From Tribonema minus (lineage: Eukaryota > Sar > Xanthophyceae > Tribonematales > Tribonemataceae): a stretch of DNA of 64,000 nucleotides. Positions 33,987 to 44,594 of the stretch are shown here, one piece after another; within the stretch, counting starts at the first letter, position 1, and each line of letters begins with the position of its first letter. The translations under genes and the position numbers were made by a program. The DNA lies in the NCBI GenBank assembly GCA_017506865.1, contig JAFCMP010000105.1, forward strand, positions 186,001 through 250,000. Reading direction: 5' to 3'. The notes under the pieces are model-generated. The model had not been told where the DNA came from and ran no database searches. It saw only the letters and a list, made by a program, of their open reading frames with translations.

Positions 33987-35196
33987 CAAGCTGGAACATA
34001 TACTGCCACCAGCGCTAACGCCACTGCAGCAGCAACCACCTACGCAGCAGCCGCCGCTGCGGCCGACAGCAGGTGGTGGCACTGGTGCGGATGCTGCTTG
34101 CGTACTTGACGCCAGTGCTCTGCAGTTGCAGTGTAGCCTGAAGCGCCCCAATCAGAGTGCGCTTGCAGATGCCGTCGCTACCGAGCTTGCAGATAAGGTG
34201 GAGGCGGACCTGCAACAGCTGCCGCAGGGCACGCAACGCACGCAAGCACTTGCTCGATTCCGGTCGCAGCGCCACATGCACTCGATCGGCATGGCATTCC
34301 TCAACGAGCCCATGTACTCCACAACGGCTTCGTTCGATGGCCTATCCTGGCAGCTGGCCGTCAAACGCGCCATCGGAGTAGAGGAGCAGACGGCAGGCTG
34401 CAAGCTGTGCGGGAAGTCGCCGGGCGGCACCCTGCATGCACGGCTGTGTCAAGCGCCACGCGTCAAGGCGCACGACACCATTGTCCACAATAGCGTCAAG
34501 AGGGCCACGCAGCGCCTCCTGCGGCAATACCTCAAAACGGGACTGGTGGACGAGGACTACACGCCGTTTCTGGGGTCCGCCGGGCCGCCGGGGAGTCGCA
34601 GGATGGACATCGTGCTGCCTGCCGACGCCTTCCCGGTGACCGGCTACGACGACCCGACACGCCACCTACCGCTCATGGTGGACGTTACCTGCTTCGAGGC
34701 ACAGGTGGCGTCGCGGGCGGCGAAGACTGCAGCAGACCCCGAGCGATGCTGCCGCGACCAAGAGGCCGCCAAGACTACCCACTATTCTGGTCATTATGAT
34801 CAGAATTGCTACAAACTTGCCACTTTGGCAATAGGGTCATTTGGCAGCATCGGGGAGCAGGGGCGGAAGCTGCTGGAGGCTGTGGCGACGGAGTATGCCA
34901 GCAGGATGTCAGTGCCCGGAGGAGCGCGCCCTAAAGCTCTCAAGGGCATCGCCCTGGCGCGCTTACGCTCGGCACTGTCGGCAGCGCTCCACATGGCGTA
35001 CTCTGGCCGTGTCATGACACACATGGCAGAATCCAGGGGGGGGGGGCACATGGAGGAGGACGTAGGGGAGGCCCCGAGATGCCATTTGGCGACGGCGGCG
35101 TTTGAGTGGTTGTCGTTGCGACACTTTCAGACTGTCATACGACATGTAGATTCCTTACAGCTAGATGCCAATCATCTGGGCTTTTTCGCGCCCTGA
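33841..35196 (+). CDS. LINE downstream ORF: CCHC and restriction-like endonuclease
   Basis: This frame overlaps the reverse transcriptase frame by 146 bases in a different phase. It is open from about 33682, so the entry point could be anywhere in the CAG/GCA-rich overlap. Its first ~70 residues are Gln-rich, the Gln register of the same triplet repeat. The conserved part begins near SWQLAVKRAIG. It then shows a CCHC knuckle (CKLCGKSPGGTLHARLC) and a nuclease-like core: SRRMDIVLPADAF, then LPLMVDVTCFEAQ, where the two aspartates fit the PD-(D/E)xK restriction-like endonuclease. A conserved tail (YKLATLAIGSFGSIGEQG) follows. In R2-like elements this nuclease is fused to the reverse transcriptase, so a frameshift (programmed or mutational) or separate translation is implied. 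Stop at 35194-35196. Confidence 0.82.
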   Translation: MRQVLHQHLRQQQHHWQQQQRQAAQLVARLPLMRTIATAATSLRAATGDKLEHILPPALTPLQQQPPTQQPPLRPTAGGGTGADAACVLDASALQLQCSLKRPNQSALADAVATELADKVEADLQQLPQGTQRTQALARFRSQRHMHSIGMAFLNEPMYSTTASFDGLSWQLAVKRAIGVEEQTAGCKLCGKSPGGTLHARLCQAPRVKAHDTIVHNSVKRATQRLLRQYLKTGLVDEDYTPFLGSAGPPGSRRMDIVLPADAFPVTGYDDPTRHLPLMVDVTCFEAQVASRAAKTAADPERCCRDQEAAKTTHYSGHYDQNCYKLATLAIGSFGSIGEQGRKLLEAVATEYASRMSVPGGARPKALKGIALARLRSALSAALHMAYSGRVMTHMAESRGGGHMEEDVGEAPRCHLATAAFEWLSLRHFQTVIRHVDSLQLDANHLGFFAP

Positions 35197-35224
35197 GCGA
35201 GAATTCATAAAAAGTACAAACGTG
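35139..35224 (+). repeat. LINE 3' tail, reference copy
   Basis: It contains the last LINE codons and a GGGCTTTTTCGCGCCC hairpin-like element, and ends GTACAAACGTG. The same tail recurs at 29041-29126 (84/86) and, for its last 53 bp, at 29732-29784. Confidence 0.85.
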
Positions 35225-35581
35225 CTTAGCAGTTGCTGTAACTGTGCATGGCCGAGGGCATGCGGTCGCGCTTGATAGTTCAGCGTTTGTCTGCACCTCT
35301 GTAGGAACAGCACATCATCATTGTTGCAGATCTTGAAAGCATATTGAATGCTTTCTGCAAGTATATATGAAGGGTATCTGCAAGCCACCTCAGCGAAGTG
35401 CGCAGCCCACCTCTGAGAGTGCTTGCACAGAATGTACGTGCCCACCACTCCCCCACGCCAGCTGCAGCTACAGTCACGGTGTACGCATGCCAAATACTGA
35501 TTTCATTGCTATCGGCAGACAACCTAGTGCAAAGAGGGCGAGCAACAAAAAAATCAAGTTGAAACCCTTGAAGTTGGCCAA

Positions 35582-35616
35582 AGTTGAACTTCAACTGTAG
35601 CAGTTGAACTTCAACT
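35582..35616. repeat. Two tandem perfect 15-nt palindromes
   Basis: AGTTGAACTTCAACT occurs at 35582-35596 and 35602-35616. Each is a perfect 7-1-7 palindrome. They lie inside the right arm of the hAT element. Confidence 0.9.
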
Positions 35617-35727
35617 ACAGTGGCTCGAAGTTGGCCGTAGCCGTAAATTCCGTAAGTTAGCCTTACAGAGTGACGGACGTAATTACGCGTAACTAACTAC
35701 CTCGATGTGCCGTAATTAACAACCCTG

Positions 35728-35735
35728 ATGGCATG
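35728..35735. repeat. 8-bp target-site duplication, right
   Basis: ATGGCATG directly follows the right hAT terminus and matches the octamer at 28742-28749. Confidence 0.85.
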
Positions 35736-36768
35736 CATTGGTCAACCGCAGCTAGACGTTGCCTCGCGGTGTTTGACGCCCTGGTGCACCAGCTCATGAC
35801 ACACTGCAGCAGCCCCAACAAAAGCGGCGAGGGCATAACGCGGCGGCCAATATGCGGAAGCGGTCGCCCAAAGCAGCGGGGGCAGCCCTCCGAAGGCAGG
35901 TGGTGGTGGCGGGGGGTATTTGCCCCCTCTTCGGTCCCATTTTGCAGAAGGTGGTGGTGGTGGTCACCTTCAGCATGCACCGCCTGCACCCGCAGCTGTT
36001 GGGGGTGCAGGCGCAGGAGGCTATCGGGAGCGCACCATTTGGAGCTCGTTGGCAAAACCGCCACCCCTTTTGCAGCATATGTGCAGTGTTGGTCCCTGTT
36101 CAACCTGGCGACACAGGCACGGGAAACCTGCCTTTCATCACAGCCTTGAAACCGGCCTGAAAGCCTGTGGCGTGCTGCCTGGCAGAGCTCTTGTGTGCTG
36201 GTGCTGGCGTGCTGGCCACACACCGCAGGCACGGTGTCTGAGGATATGCGATGCCTGCTCCCCCACTTTGCCGCCTCCACCAAAAAGGCAATGCTTGACC
36301 AACATGACACCCAGTGTGTGTGTGTTCATGTCTGTATGCACATGTTTGGTGTGTGTTCGTGACCAAATAGAAACCTTGCCACGTGGCGCTGTACTCTTAC
36401 ATGATATTTGTGATGGTGCAAACTATGATACTAGACCATGGTACAATATCTGTTGCGAGCTTCTGAAGGCCTCATCTTGATCTGGGTGCATGCCATCACA
36501 AGTATCAAAGCTGGCACACACACACCTCCAGGGTGTCCCGTTGAATGAACAAAGGTGCATGATGCTTCGCCTGTTGTTGCCTGGTCCAGCCACACAGCAT
36601 CTGCTGGTCACGTGATCACTCAGAGTAATCACTCCTCACCGGCGGTTCCACAACTTCAAGTTGAACTTTGTCCTCAAAACAAATGAGAGCTGAGCTGAGC
36701 CTGCTAGACGCAGCCTGTGTGTGCCTGCAGATTCGGATTGCGTTGTCACCGCTTGGTGGTAATTGACC
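35728..36768. other. Gap between hAT element and PNPOx-like gene
   Basis: About 1 kb upstream of the oxidase-like gene. It has a GT/GGT-rich stretch (35890-35970) and the palindrome CAACTTCAAGTTG at 36651-36663, about 105 bp before the start codon. No gene was recognised. Confidence 0.45.
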
Positions 36769-39700
36769 ATGGGCAGGCGTGATCGTAGCCTCGTGAGCAC
36801 CCTGGCCATCATCGGAGCGCTGGCGTATGTAGTCACCGGCGTCATGAGAAAGCGGCGGAAGAGAGCAGAGCTGGGGTACTATGATGGAACCATCGAGCCG
36901 CCACTTCCTCCTGAGGTGCGTGTCAGGCGCTGGTGCGGATTACTGATTGCTGTCATACGATGCGGGCTTCGTACGCAATCCAACGGGACAGTGCGTTCTG
37001 AAATTCGAGGCCTTTACTGATTTGCACGATTAAAGCAGAGGCAGATAATTTTGAAATCAAGCCTGATTTGAACAGGTAGATGTACAAGCAGAAGTGATGT
37101 ATTCGATGTCATTTGCCGTCCAGTCAAAAACAACGCTGATAACTGCCCTGATCACCACGCTGGCAACGCTGATGATCTGCTAGGTTCAAACAGTCACAGC
37201 GAGCAGGAAGCAGGATGCTTGTGTCACTCATTGTCGGAGCCTTTGTATCTGAAGCAAGAACCTACCTGTCGTGCCTCTTTTCTTCAGAATTGCAGTTTTC
37301 TCATGCTTTTTCATCATAAAGCGCTGCTCAGTCTTCTGGATTTGTTCATCACATGAAGCCCTTTTTCGCCAGCGCCAATGCATTACAATGAGTCGCTCTG
37401 ATGTCACATGCCACCCAGCCGGTAGCATGTGCAACAAGCATCACATAATTGATGGCCGTCGTTTGTGCGTGACAGGTAGTGGCACTTCTGCACAAATGCA
37501 GCCTGTGCTACCTCAGCACCTTCACGGACGACCACCCGCACCTCAGCCTCATGAACTTCACCTACTACCAACCTGATGAGGTACGCCATTCACTACTATC
37601 AAAAAGCAAGTTGCCTTAGGTACTGAGTCGGGACTAGGGCTGCCATCGGCTTAGATGGTAGTCTGCGAGGCACACCTATGTTGCAGTACAGGGCATGTAT
37701 GCTCATTGAACTTGCAATGATTGAAGTAAATCTGCACCAACGGCTCATGCTTAAAGCCTGATTCTCTGATGATGATACGATTCATCGATCATACGTTTTA
37801 CTGCTTCCAGTGTCATGTATGTCATGGAGGCATTGCTTTTCCATGCTTTGAAGTAGTTGAATTTAGGGCCACTGAGACTCAAAAGTGTACATGGCCTGGC
37901 TTTCCAACTGTGTATACACTCTGAAAAAGCCATAGCCGACTTTTGGCATCAAAGTAATTGAGTCCACAGGCACAATGTTCTAAAGTGGCATGACTTACAT
38001 GTTCATCTGTGGTACTGCTGCAATCTGGCATCACTACATGTCAACTTGCATCCCGGGAACGTGTTGGGGATTGACTTCTAGAGTTACCGCTACAACATTG
38101 CTGCTGTTGAAAGCTGCACTCAGATCCTTGGAGGTCATGGTCCGCACATCCCACATCGCTCTCACATGGCTGCCGGCAAGGTGTCCGGATTGCTCTTTGG
38201 TGCACTTCTGCTTGCCCTCGCCCAAATCGTTCTTTCCGTGCCTTCGCAAACAGTCATACGCATCACAAGAGAATCACGTTGCTACAGTGTGACTGTAATG
38301 GGTGTCTTGTAGATGTAACCTACAGTAGTCTGCCTGCTGTGCACCTGCACTTTATCACTAGGGCATGGTTTTGCCTGGCAATAGTGACATGCACCTCTGA
38401 CATGCCTTTGCTTTCATCCATTAGATGGTTGTGGTGTCACCAAAGCTCGTCACAATCAGTGCAACAGCTTGCAGTCAGCAACAATGTGGCAGTGCTCGTG
38501 CGCGTTGTTCACAGCTCAAACTCTTAGCACTTCAAGTGGTGTTGCAGTGAATTCTATCAATCAACATGCCGCTGTGCCATGTTTGATGAGTACTATGATG
38601 TTTCAATTGTATACATGATTTTGATGCATGTAATCCTTGAGGCATGCAAATGGTCGACTTGTGAAGCATGTGTTCATGCCCTGACCATGACTACCTTAAA
38701 CTGCCCTTCACCTCATCCGTCTCATTCCATCCAGGTGATCATTATGTCAACTCGCCGTGACACCAAGAAGTACAACCTGCTGCAGAGCAGCAACAATGTG
38801 GCAGTGCTGGTCCACGACTTCCCGGGGCAGCGCTCTAGGGATGGCTCATCATCATCACCACCCCTCCACCTGAGCAGCGATGAAACTGGCAAGATGGAAA
38901 CCTTCTCCATCACCATGAATGGACGTGCACGCATCGAGGTCAGCTGCTGCTGCTGCTGCTGCTGTCGCGTACCTTTGGCATGTGTGCAGTCAGCCGCACT
39001 AATTTGGAGTAAGCAGCAGCGTGCAGCAATGTTTCTTTGCAGAATGATGTCATTCCACCTGAGAATTGCAGTTAGTCAAGTCAGTACACAAGTGCTCTGA
39101 TAAGCGTGTAGTTCCAAGTACACGTGTACATTATATATGGTAGCCAGAGGTATGATATTTCAGCCAGGCAATCTTGATGATGATGTATGCGCGCGCTCCA
39201 CAACAGCTTGTGCACATCCACATGAGCATTGTGCAGTTCTTGTAGCAGAGGCCTCAAATAGCAGCACAAGGCTTTGCGGTGCTGAGCTCTGATGCCCATG
39301 CTGACTTCACTGCTTATGCTGCTGGTCAAGTGCGAACGGCACGCTGCTCTGCGGATATGCGATACGACTGCCTTTACTGCCACACCTGAGTCTAAGAATT
39401 TGCACCAGGGCTTGTGTTTGTGTCGTCAGGTAGCTTGTCGCACCAGCATAAAACCAGACGCTCGGCAGCTGATGAACAATGCCTAACATGATGCTGACGA
39501 ACGGCTGATTTATATTGACTGCTTTGTTGTGACAGCGCACAGCTCAGCTCATGTTGAGGTTTGGGTTCTTGAGCACTGACGTGGCTGTTCATGTTTGCCT
39601 CCTGGGTTCTCAATGATCACTCTTCTAGCAACACATGCACTAGCCGCGAGTCTTGTGTCTGCTTGGGTCCCTAGGTTGTCCATTCCTGGCACGGTGGTGA

Positions 39701-40297
39701 GCTTTACGCTCTCAGTTTGGACAATTTGTTTGCCCCCACACTGACCTGCCAGACGTGATCCTGTTGCCCTGCGATGCTGGTGCTCCATGCAGGCTGGCGA
39801 AGTGGCTGAGACGTACCGAGAGGAGCACCGCAAGAACAACCCCGGCAGTGAACAGGTGATGACTTGAAGCACGTCACCTGTTCTGCCGTAACTACTCTGC
39901 TGTTGCGCTGTACAAGGCGCAGCGTTTTCCATGCATGCAGCATTGCAGGTGCATGATTGTTTTGCACACACTGTTGGATATCACACCTGGCTTTTGACTG
40001 TTGCGCAGCAAGCGGCAACTGCATGAAACTCAACGACAAATGCACCCTTGTGTGATGTCATTTCTCAAAGCATGTGCGCATTCCACTCTCACACTTCACT
40101 TCACTTGACTCCTTGTGCGCTGTATCTCTGTGTTGCAGTTCATTGTCGGAGACAACATTGCGATTGTTTCTGTCAAGATCGAGACCGCACGCATATGCAA
40201 CCTGGCTGACAAGGTCACTTACTGGGATGTGAGGAACCAAACAAGCAACAGCAACCAGCAGCAACAGCAGCAGCAGCAGGAGACCTGGTCAGTCTGA
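36769..40297 (+). CDS. Pyridoxamine 5'-phosphate oxidase-like flavin-binding protein with N-terminal membrane anchor
   Basis: Five phase-0 exons: 36769-36915, 37476-37580, 38735-38938, 39793-39855 and 40139-40297, giving 225 aa. The FMN-binding split-barrel signature is clear: LCYLSTFTDDHPHLSLMNFT, then VIIMSTRRDTKKYNLL, NVAVLVHDF, FSITMNGRARI, YREEHRKNNP, and FIVGDNIAIVSVKIETARIC. This matches the eukaryotic/fungal family of PNPOx-like proteins, whose substrate is not settled; it is not the canonical B6-synthesis oxidase. A hydrophobic segment (about residues 8-26, SLVSTLAIIGALAYVVTGVM) followed by a basic stretch suggests a signal anchor or organelle signal, which is not usual for the family. 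An insertion with four serines splits the HDF strand from the FSIT strand. The C-terminus has a CAG-encoded Gln run. Confidence 0.87.
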
Positions 40298-40802
40298 GAC
40301 TGCAAGTGTCCTCGTGACACATAGCAAAGTACACACGTTCACGATGCGGTACGAGGAGCTTTGCCGCATGGCAGCGTCATGTCTTTTGGACACCTGCGCC
40401 TGCAATGGAAACGTGGTAGCATTGCGCTTTCGCGATCTCATCGTCGCAATGAGCATGCATTCGGCAGTAGAAGCTCACGTAACAGCTCATGCAGCTACAG
40501 CGTCGGCAGCTAGGTCGTTGTCGCTGTATGCCTACCAGAAGCCTGTGTTGCTCTCTTTGTGTGCACTTGGCTCTTGGACTCCCAGCTCACAACTGACCTT
40601 GTTTTATGGTGAGATCCCTTCATCTTTGTGCCATGCCATGGTCTGCTTGTCAATGAAAATAGTTTTAAGCACCTATTGCTTTTGTGAGATTCCTTGATCG
40701 ATGCACGTTTCCATGTTTCCATGGCCTGGTCAACAAAGAAAAACTCTCAACCACTCCACTTGTGTGCCCGTTGGGGCATATGTGATTGTGTAGTCTGCTG
40801 CA

Positions 40803-41290
40803 CTTGTATGCTGGTTGTGCTCCTTCGGACTTGAATTCACAATAGAGTCAGGCTGCCTTGCCTTCAGTCACCGTAATTGCTTTACTTGAATTATTTACTG
40901 CTTGCATTGCTGAGACACGGTCACAAGCTAGCCAGAGCAGCAGGTGTCAAGTATGACTCCACGTTGATAATGTTTCATCTAGTAGGTGAGAGCACGTGGT
41001 CATCATCCGCAACCTGCCTTTTTTCAAGCATGATGGCTTCGTAATCATTAACAGAGGCAAGGCAGCCTCTTCACGAGTAGCAATCTACCATCATCTGCAT
41101 ATTTATAAATAAAGTTGCCATCGAGGTAATGTCACTCTGCATGACCGCACACCACGTGTCTGCGCTGCGCTATATAGCGCTATAGAAGTTTTTGGCGGCT
41201 GCCATGCTTCGGAACCGTGGTCACGAGCACTAAAATGACAGTGCTGTATGCAGTGCCAGCGGCGCATGTCAGGCCCTGTCGCGGGGCCAC
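40803..41290. repeat. Tandem duplication, copy A
   Basis: It is collinear with copy B (41339-41917). Shared landmarks in order: GTCAGGCTGCCTTGCC, AGCAGCAGGTGTCAAGTATG followed by ACTCCACGTTGATAATGTTTC, AGGTAATGTCA, CATGACCGCACACCAC, CTGCGCTGCGCT and CGTGGTCAC.AGCACTA. The central shared block is near-identical, whereas the flanks have drifted by substitutions and indels. It has no coding potential. Confidence 0.85.
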
Positions 41291-41338
41291 CGCGCGCCAG
41301 GCAGAGAGCGCAGCCAGAGGAGCAGCGCACAGACGTTA

Positions 41339-41917
41339 CTTGTGTGCTGGTTGTGCTCTTTTGGTCTCTTGAATTTATGATACAGTCAGGCTGCCTTGCC
41401 TGCAGTCACCGAATTGCTTTACTTTTAACAAATCATTTACCGCTTGCATTGCTGTGGGACAAGGACACCAGCTATAGCAAGAGCAGCAGGTGTCAAGTAT
41501 GACTCCACGTTGATAATGTTTCATCAGCTGATGGATGTGCATCAGCTGATACAGCCTTCTTGACTTAATATTGCATGGATGGCTGCATATACAGTGTAGG
41601 TTGAGAACACTTTGTGCGCGTTGTCATGATTCCGCAACCACAAGTCAATGCGGCTTCGTTTAAAATCGTGGGCAGTGGCCAGCCCTTCACGTGTAGTTCT
41701 CTACCATCATTTACATGTATAGGTAGTTAGCCATGAAGGTAATGTCATTCTACATGACCGCACACCACAGAGTTGTTTCTGCGCTGCGCTGACTAGGAAC
41801 GTGAGCCTACAAAAAGCTTGCTGCTGCTGCCTTGCTGCGGAGCCGTGGTCACAAGCACTAGGATGACAGCAGTAGGAAGTGCCAGCAGCGCATGTATGTC
41901 AGGCGCTGCTGTGATGC
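41339..41917. repeat. Tandem duplication, copy B
   Basis: The second copy of the block at 40803-41290 is longer by indels, including a small ATCAGCTGAT duplication near 41523-41550. The order of shared landmarks is the same. Confidence 0.85.
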
Positions 41918-42130
41918 AGAGACGTCCAGGAGCGGCTGCATAGCCAATCGCCATACCGTTACCTCGCCCGCAGCGAAGGGTTCACAGTGTCAAAAAAACT
42001 GCTTGACTACGTTTTATGCACACACACACACCTGGGAAGTGCTAGGACGCTAAACAAGCGAACACCTCCTGTATAGAGGACTCACAGGCAAGGCGCCAGC
42101 CACATCGCCGCGAGTCGCATCTCATCGCCC

Positions 42131-42207
42131 ATGTTTCACTATCCTCCTGTGCAACAACAATGGCGGGATGCGAGGCATCTCATCACCCCACCCCCGTCAG
42201 AGGAGGA

Positions 42208-42238
<31 letters not shown>

Positions 42239-43090
42239 GTAAATATCATTGCTACTGCTCGCATCACATCATGATCTTGTCGCATCATTCCAGGCTAGTA
42301 AGCTGACATTCTGTTCGTTACCGCAACTTCACAGGTAGACAGACGTAACTTCGAGCTGCCAAGCCACCGGCTTGATCACCTCGTCAACGAGAGCGAGGCT
42401 CGACAGGGCTATGGCAATGAAATGATTGGAACTCGTCGCAGGCGCCGGAGGCGGCCCGCAATTGCAGTGCCTCAAGCTTTCAGAGGTAGCTTTGCGCACT
42501 TCTCTGAGACCAGCGACGACGACAGCATCAGCGGCGACGACTTAGAGATGGAGGTTCACGAGCTAGCGGGCAGCAAACGCTCCAGGGAAACGGAGCCTCG
42601 GCGGCACCACCGTAGCGGCGGCTCAGCCACGGATGAGGAGGACCTTGACGAATCGGCGTTCGGCGCCGCTACGGCAAGCAGAACGAAACATGCGAGGACT
42701 TCCGCACATCCCGGGCTGCGCAATGGAGGACAGGAGCTTGCTTACAGCAACGGCGATGCAGCAGGCGGCGGAGAGTGCAGAAAAGGGGAGCCGTTGTCGG
42801 GCTGCGAAAACCACCCTGCGCCATGCCACGCCGGAGGGCGGTTACTTGTCGACGAGCTGGAGGACGGAATGACCGACGACAGCGACGATGCAGAGGCCTG
42901 GAATGAGGGCTCGGAGTGCAATGGCGCAAACCATTCGGATGCGGAGGGCGATAGCGACGGGGACGACGAGCTGTCGTCGGTGGGAGGGGGGGACGGCGGA
43001 GCGGCGGGGTACAGTGAAGTGGATGCCTGGCTCCATGACACCGATGAGTGGTGGAGTCCTGACTTTGCCAACAAGCAGCGCGATGCATAA
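42131..43090 (+). CDS. Uncharacterised polyQ / acidic protein
   Basis: Not recognised. The two-exon model is 42131-42238 (ATG through a CAG run ending at donor CAG/gtaaat) and 42335-43090, giving 287 aa. Exon 1 encodes a short aromatic/proline start and EEEE followed by nine glutamines. Exon 2 opens with VDRRNFELPSHRLDHLVNE. A basic block TRRRRRRRPAI follows (possible nuclear localisation signal), and then a long acidic, Ser/Asp/Glu-rich disordered region. The C-terminus is a more ordered motif, EVDAWLHDTDEWWSPDF. The composition suggests a nuclear regulatory protein, but no domain supports that. TGTAA at 43135-43139 fits a short 3' UTR. Confidence 0.65.
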
Positions 43091-43932
43091 GTCATACAGA
43101 TTTGCATTTACACAAGGTGCCGCACGTCAGCGGTTGTAAAGCCATCAACACACGAAACACACGCCGTTGCCCGAACCGTGAGAGAGCAAGAAGCCACCAG
43201 CACACACATGCGCTTGTGCATACGTGTCGTGCAGTGTGCAGCTATAAAGCGTGAGGTGAGGTAGACACTGTTGCTCAAGTAAGCGGCCATCGCTATTTCA
43301 GTCGGCAGCAACATTGTGTCACGTTTTGTGTGACACGCGCAGGTGCCAACTCTCCAGCCCGTGTACAGACGCAAGTTCAACTTGAAGACTGGTCATGTTC
43401 GACTGCCACACAATATTTCACCGCATTGCGGTACACGCAGGATTGGCGGCATGTGAGTTTTGCTTCATGTTGCTGCTTTGCACTGCATGCACTGCCATTG
43501 CCATGGTTTTGTGCCGGATTTGCCGTGCAACTGCCATTGTCATCTGTGACCTTACAGGTCAGAGTTAGCATTGCGGTGTCTGACACCCTTGCTGGAAACA
43601 TGTGTTGGCCCACTTTAGGCTTTGAGCACGCTTTCCATTCTGTTGTAGCTCAGTTGCGTGATGTCATGCTGCACGCAGGGCACGCACTTCAGCAGTGTCG
43701 TGCGATCTTGTACTCAGAAGGTCTCAGCAGATTGTTGTGTTGCTGCTGTAGTGTGCAAAGCCGTAGTGGCACAGATGGGCCTCCTGCAGATTTGAGTGCA
43801 CCAGAGCTGACTGAAGGCTCCGCACACCAGTGTCAGTTGACACCTGTGAACATGACATGGAAGGTCGTTGAAATACGTGGGCACCATGTAGTACATGTTG
43901 CATTTCATCATGTGCATGTCAGCATCGTGTTG

Positions 43933-43950
43933 GGGTAGGGTTAGGGTTAG
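43933..43950. repeat. Short TTAGGG tract
   Basis: GGGGTAGGGTTAGGGTTAG, nearly three TTAGGG units in plus orientation. Confidence 0.8.
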
Positions 43951-44555
43951 CTTTGCTACTCTGAATTTAAGGTTGACACATCCGGCCATGTGGCAAGGGT
44001 GCCAATAAGTGGACAACTCAACTTCGTCACCGCTCTGCACATGACATCCATAATGAAGCGTTGCATGGCTTCAAGTTTGTTTGCAGATTGGGGCACTGGG
44101 GGGGTCATACGGTGACTCATACACCAAAGCAATGCAGTGTCGTAACGCTGACTTTAAAAAGTTTGCCATCATGTCATGCCACCTGTCAAGCTGACGCCGG
44201 ACAGGTTCCATGCAGGTTGCTATGCTATAGTTTAGGTTGGTCATAACATGTGTGCTGTAGCAGATTGGATACAGCATCGGCTGAGATAAGTTCAGCGGTA
44301 TCGCGACGTCGCACCACTGCCGAAACACACTGCTTGCGTCTTTGTAGAAATCCACCACGAAGCCTATACTTCAAAGCAGTATGCTCCCAAGTACTTGTCA
44401 AGCGCTTCCGGGCGGTCTGAGGCAAATCAAACATTGTTGGCATATTGCACAATGTTGCATTGACATGAGTGCAAAAGCGCATGCATCGCTTAAGAGAGCA
44501 CATTATTTTGTTTTCAATCAGCAGCGTGCCCGAGTTCAGCAATCACCACCACTTC

Positions 44556-44594
44556 GGGTTAGGGTTAGGCTAACCCTAACCCTAACCCTAACCC
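44556..44594. repeat. Head-to-head TTAGGG/CCCTAA tract
   Basis: GGGTTAGGGTTAGG runs directly into CTAACCCTAACCC, which continues for about four CCCTAA units. The G-rich and C-rich arrays meet at about 44569-44570, the arrangement expected of a telomere-telomere fusion or of a fold-back copy. Confidence 0.85.

Larger units (their letters stand above)
29785..35224 (+). mobile_element. Full-length LINE, restriction-like-endonuclease type
   Basis: A non-LTR retrotransposon of about 5.4 kb. The left boundary is the end of the preceding tail at 29784. The right boundary is the conserved tail ending GTACAAACGTG at 35224. It encodes N-terminal zinc fingers, an RGG-rich linker, a reverse transcriptase and a downstream CCHC/restriction-like nuclease. 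That is the order seen in R2/NeSL/Utopia-type elements, not APE-type LINEs. The 3' tail is AT-rich (AATTCATAAAAAGTAC), with a small GGGC/GCCC hairpin upstream and no long poly-A. No LTRs were seen. No internal stop disrupts the enzymatic domains, so the copy may be young. Confidence 0.85.
28750..35727. mobile_element. Non-autonomous hAT DNA transposon interrupted by a LINE
   Basis: The left end starts CAGGGTTGTTAAT at 28750. The right end finishes ATTAACAACCCTG at 35727, its exact reverse complement over 13 bp, with weaker similarity continuing inward. Both ends are flanked by the 8-bp direct repeat ATGGCATG (28742-28749 and 35728-35735). A terminal CAGGG and an 8-bp duplication are hallmarks of the hAT superfamily. 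Subtracting the LINE material (about 28990-35224) leaves roughly 0.75 kb. That remainder has no transposase-like reading frame, so the original element was probably a short non-autonomous copy. Subterminal parts carry repeated TACGTC/TTACGG-like words and, on the right, two tandem copies of a perfect 15-nt palindrome. Confidence 0.85.
40298..42130. other. Gene-free stretch with ancient tandem duplication
   Basis: 1.8 kb between the PNPOx-like gene and the polyQ gene. Most of it is the duplicated block described separately. The remainder is plain sequence with no convincing coding frame. Confidence 0.5.

Noticed and set aside
28990..35224. LTR retrotransposon, suggested by repeated ends
   Set aside because: The repeated segment is a 3' tail in direct head-to-tail copies. 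No LTR termini, primer-binding site, gag, protease or integrase are present, and the RT and nuclease are of non-LTR type.
42200..42238. Assembly artefact at the (CAG)n tract
   Set aside because: The run ends exactly at a donor CAG/gtaaat and the frame continues cleanly in exon 2, so a genuine polyQ exon end is simpler.
43330..43938. 202-codon open frame in the gap before the WD40 gene
   Set aside because: Cys/His-rich random composition, no motif, and it crosses an exon-like donor. Only the first ~110 bp look possibly genic, in another frame.
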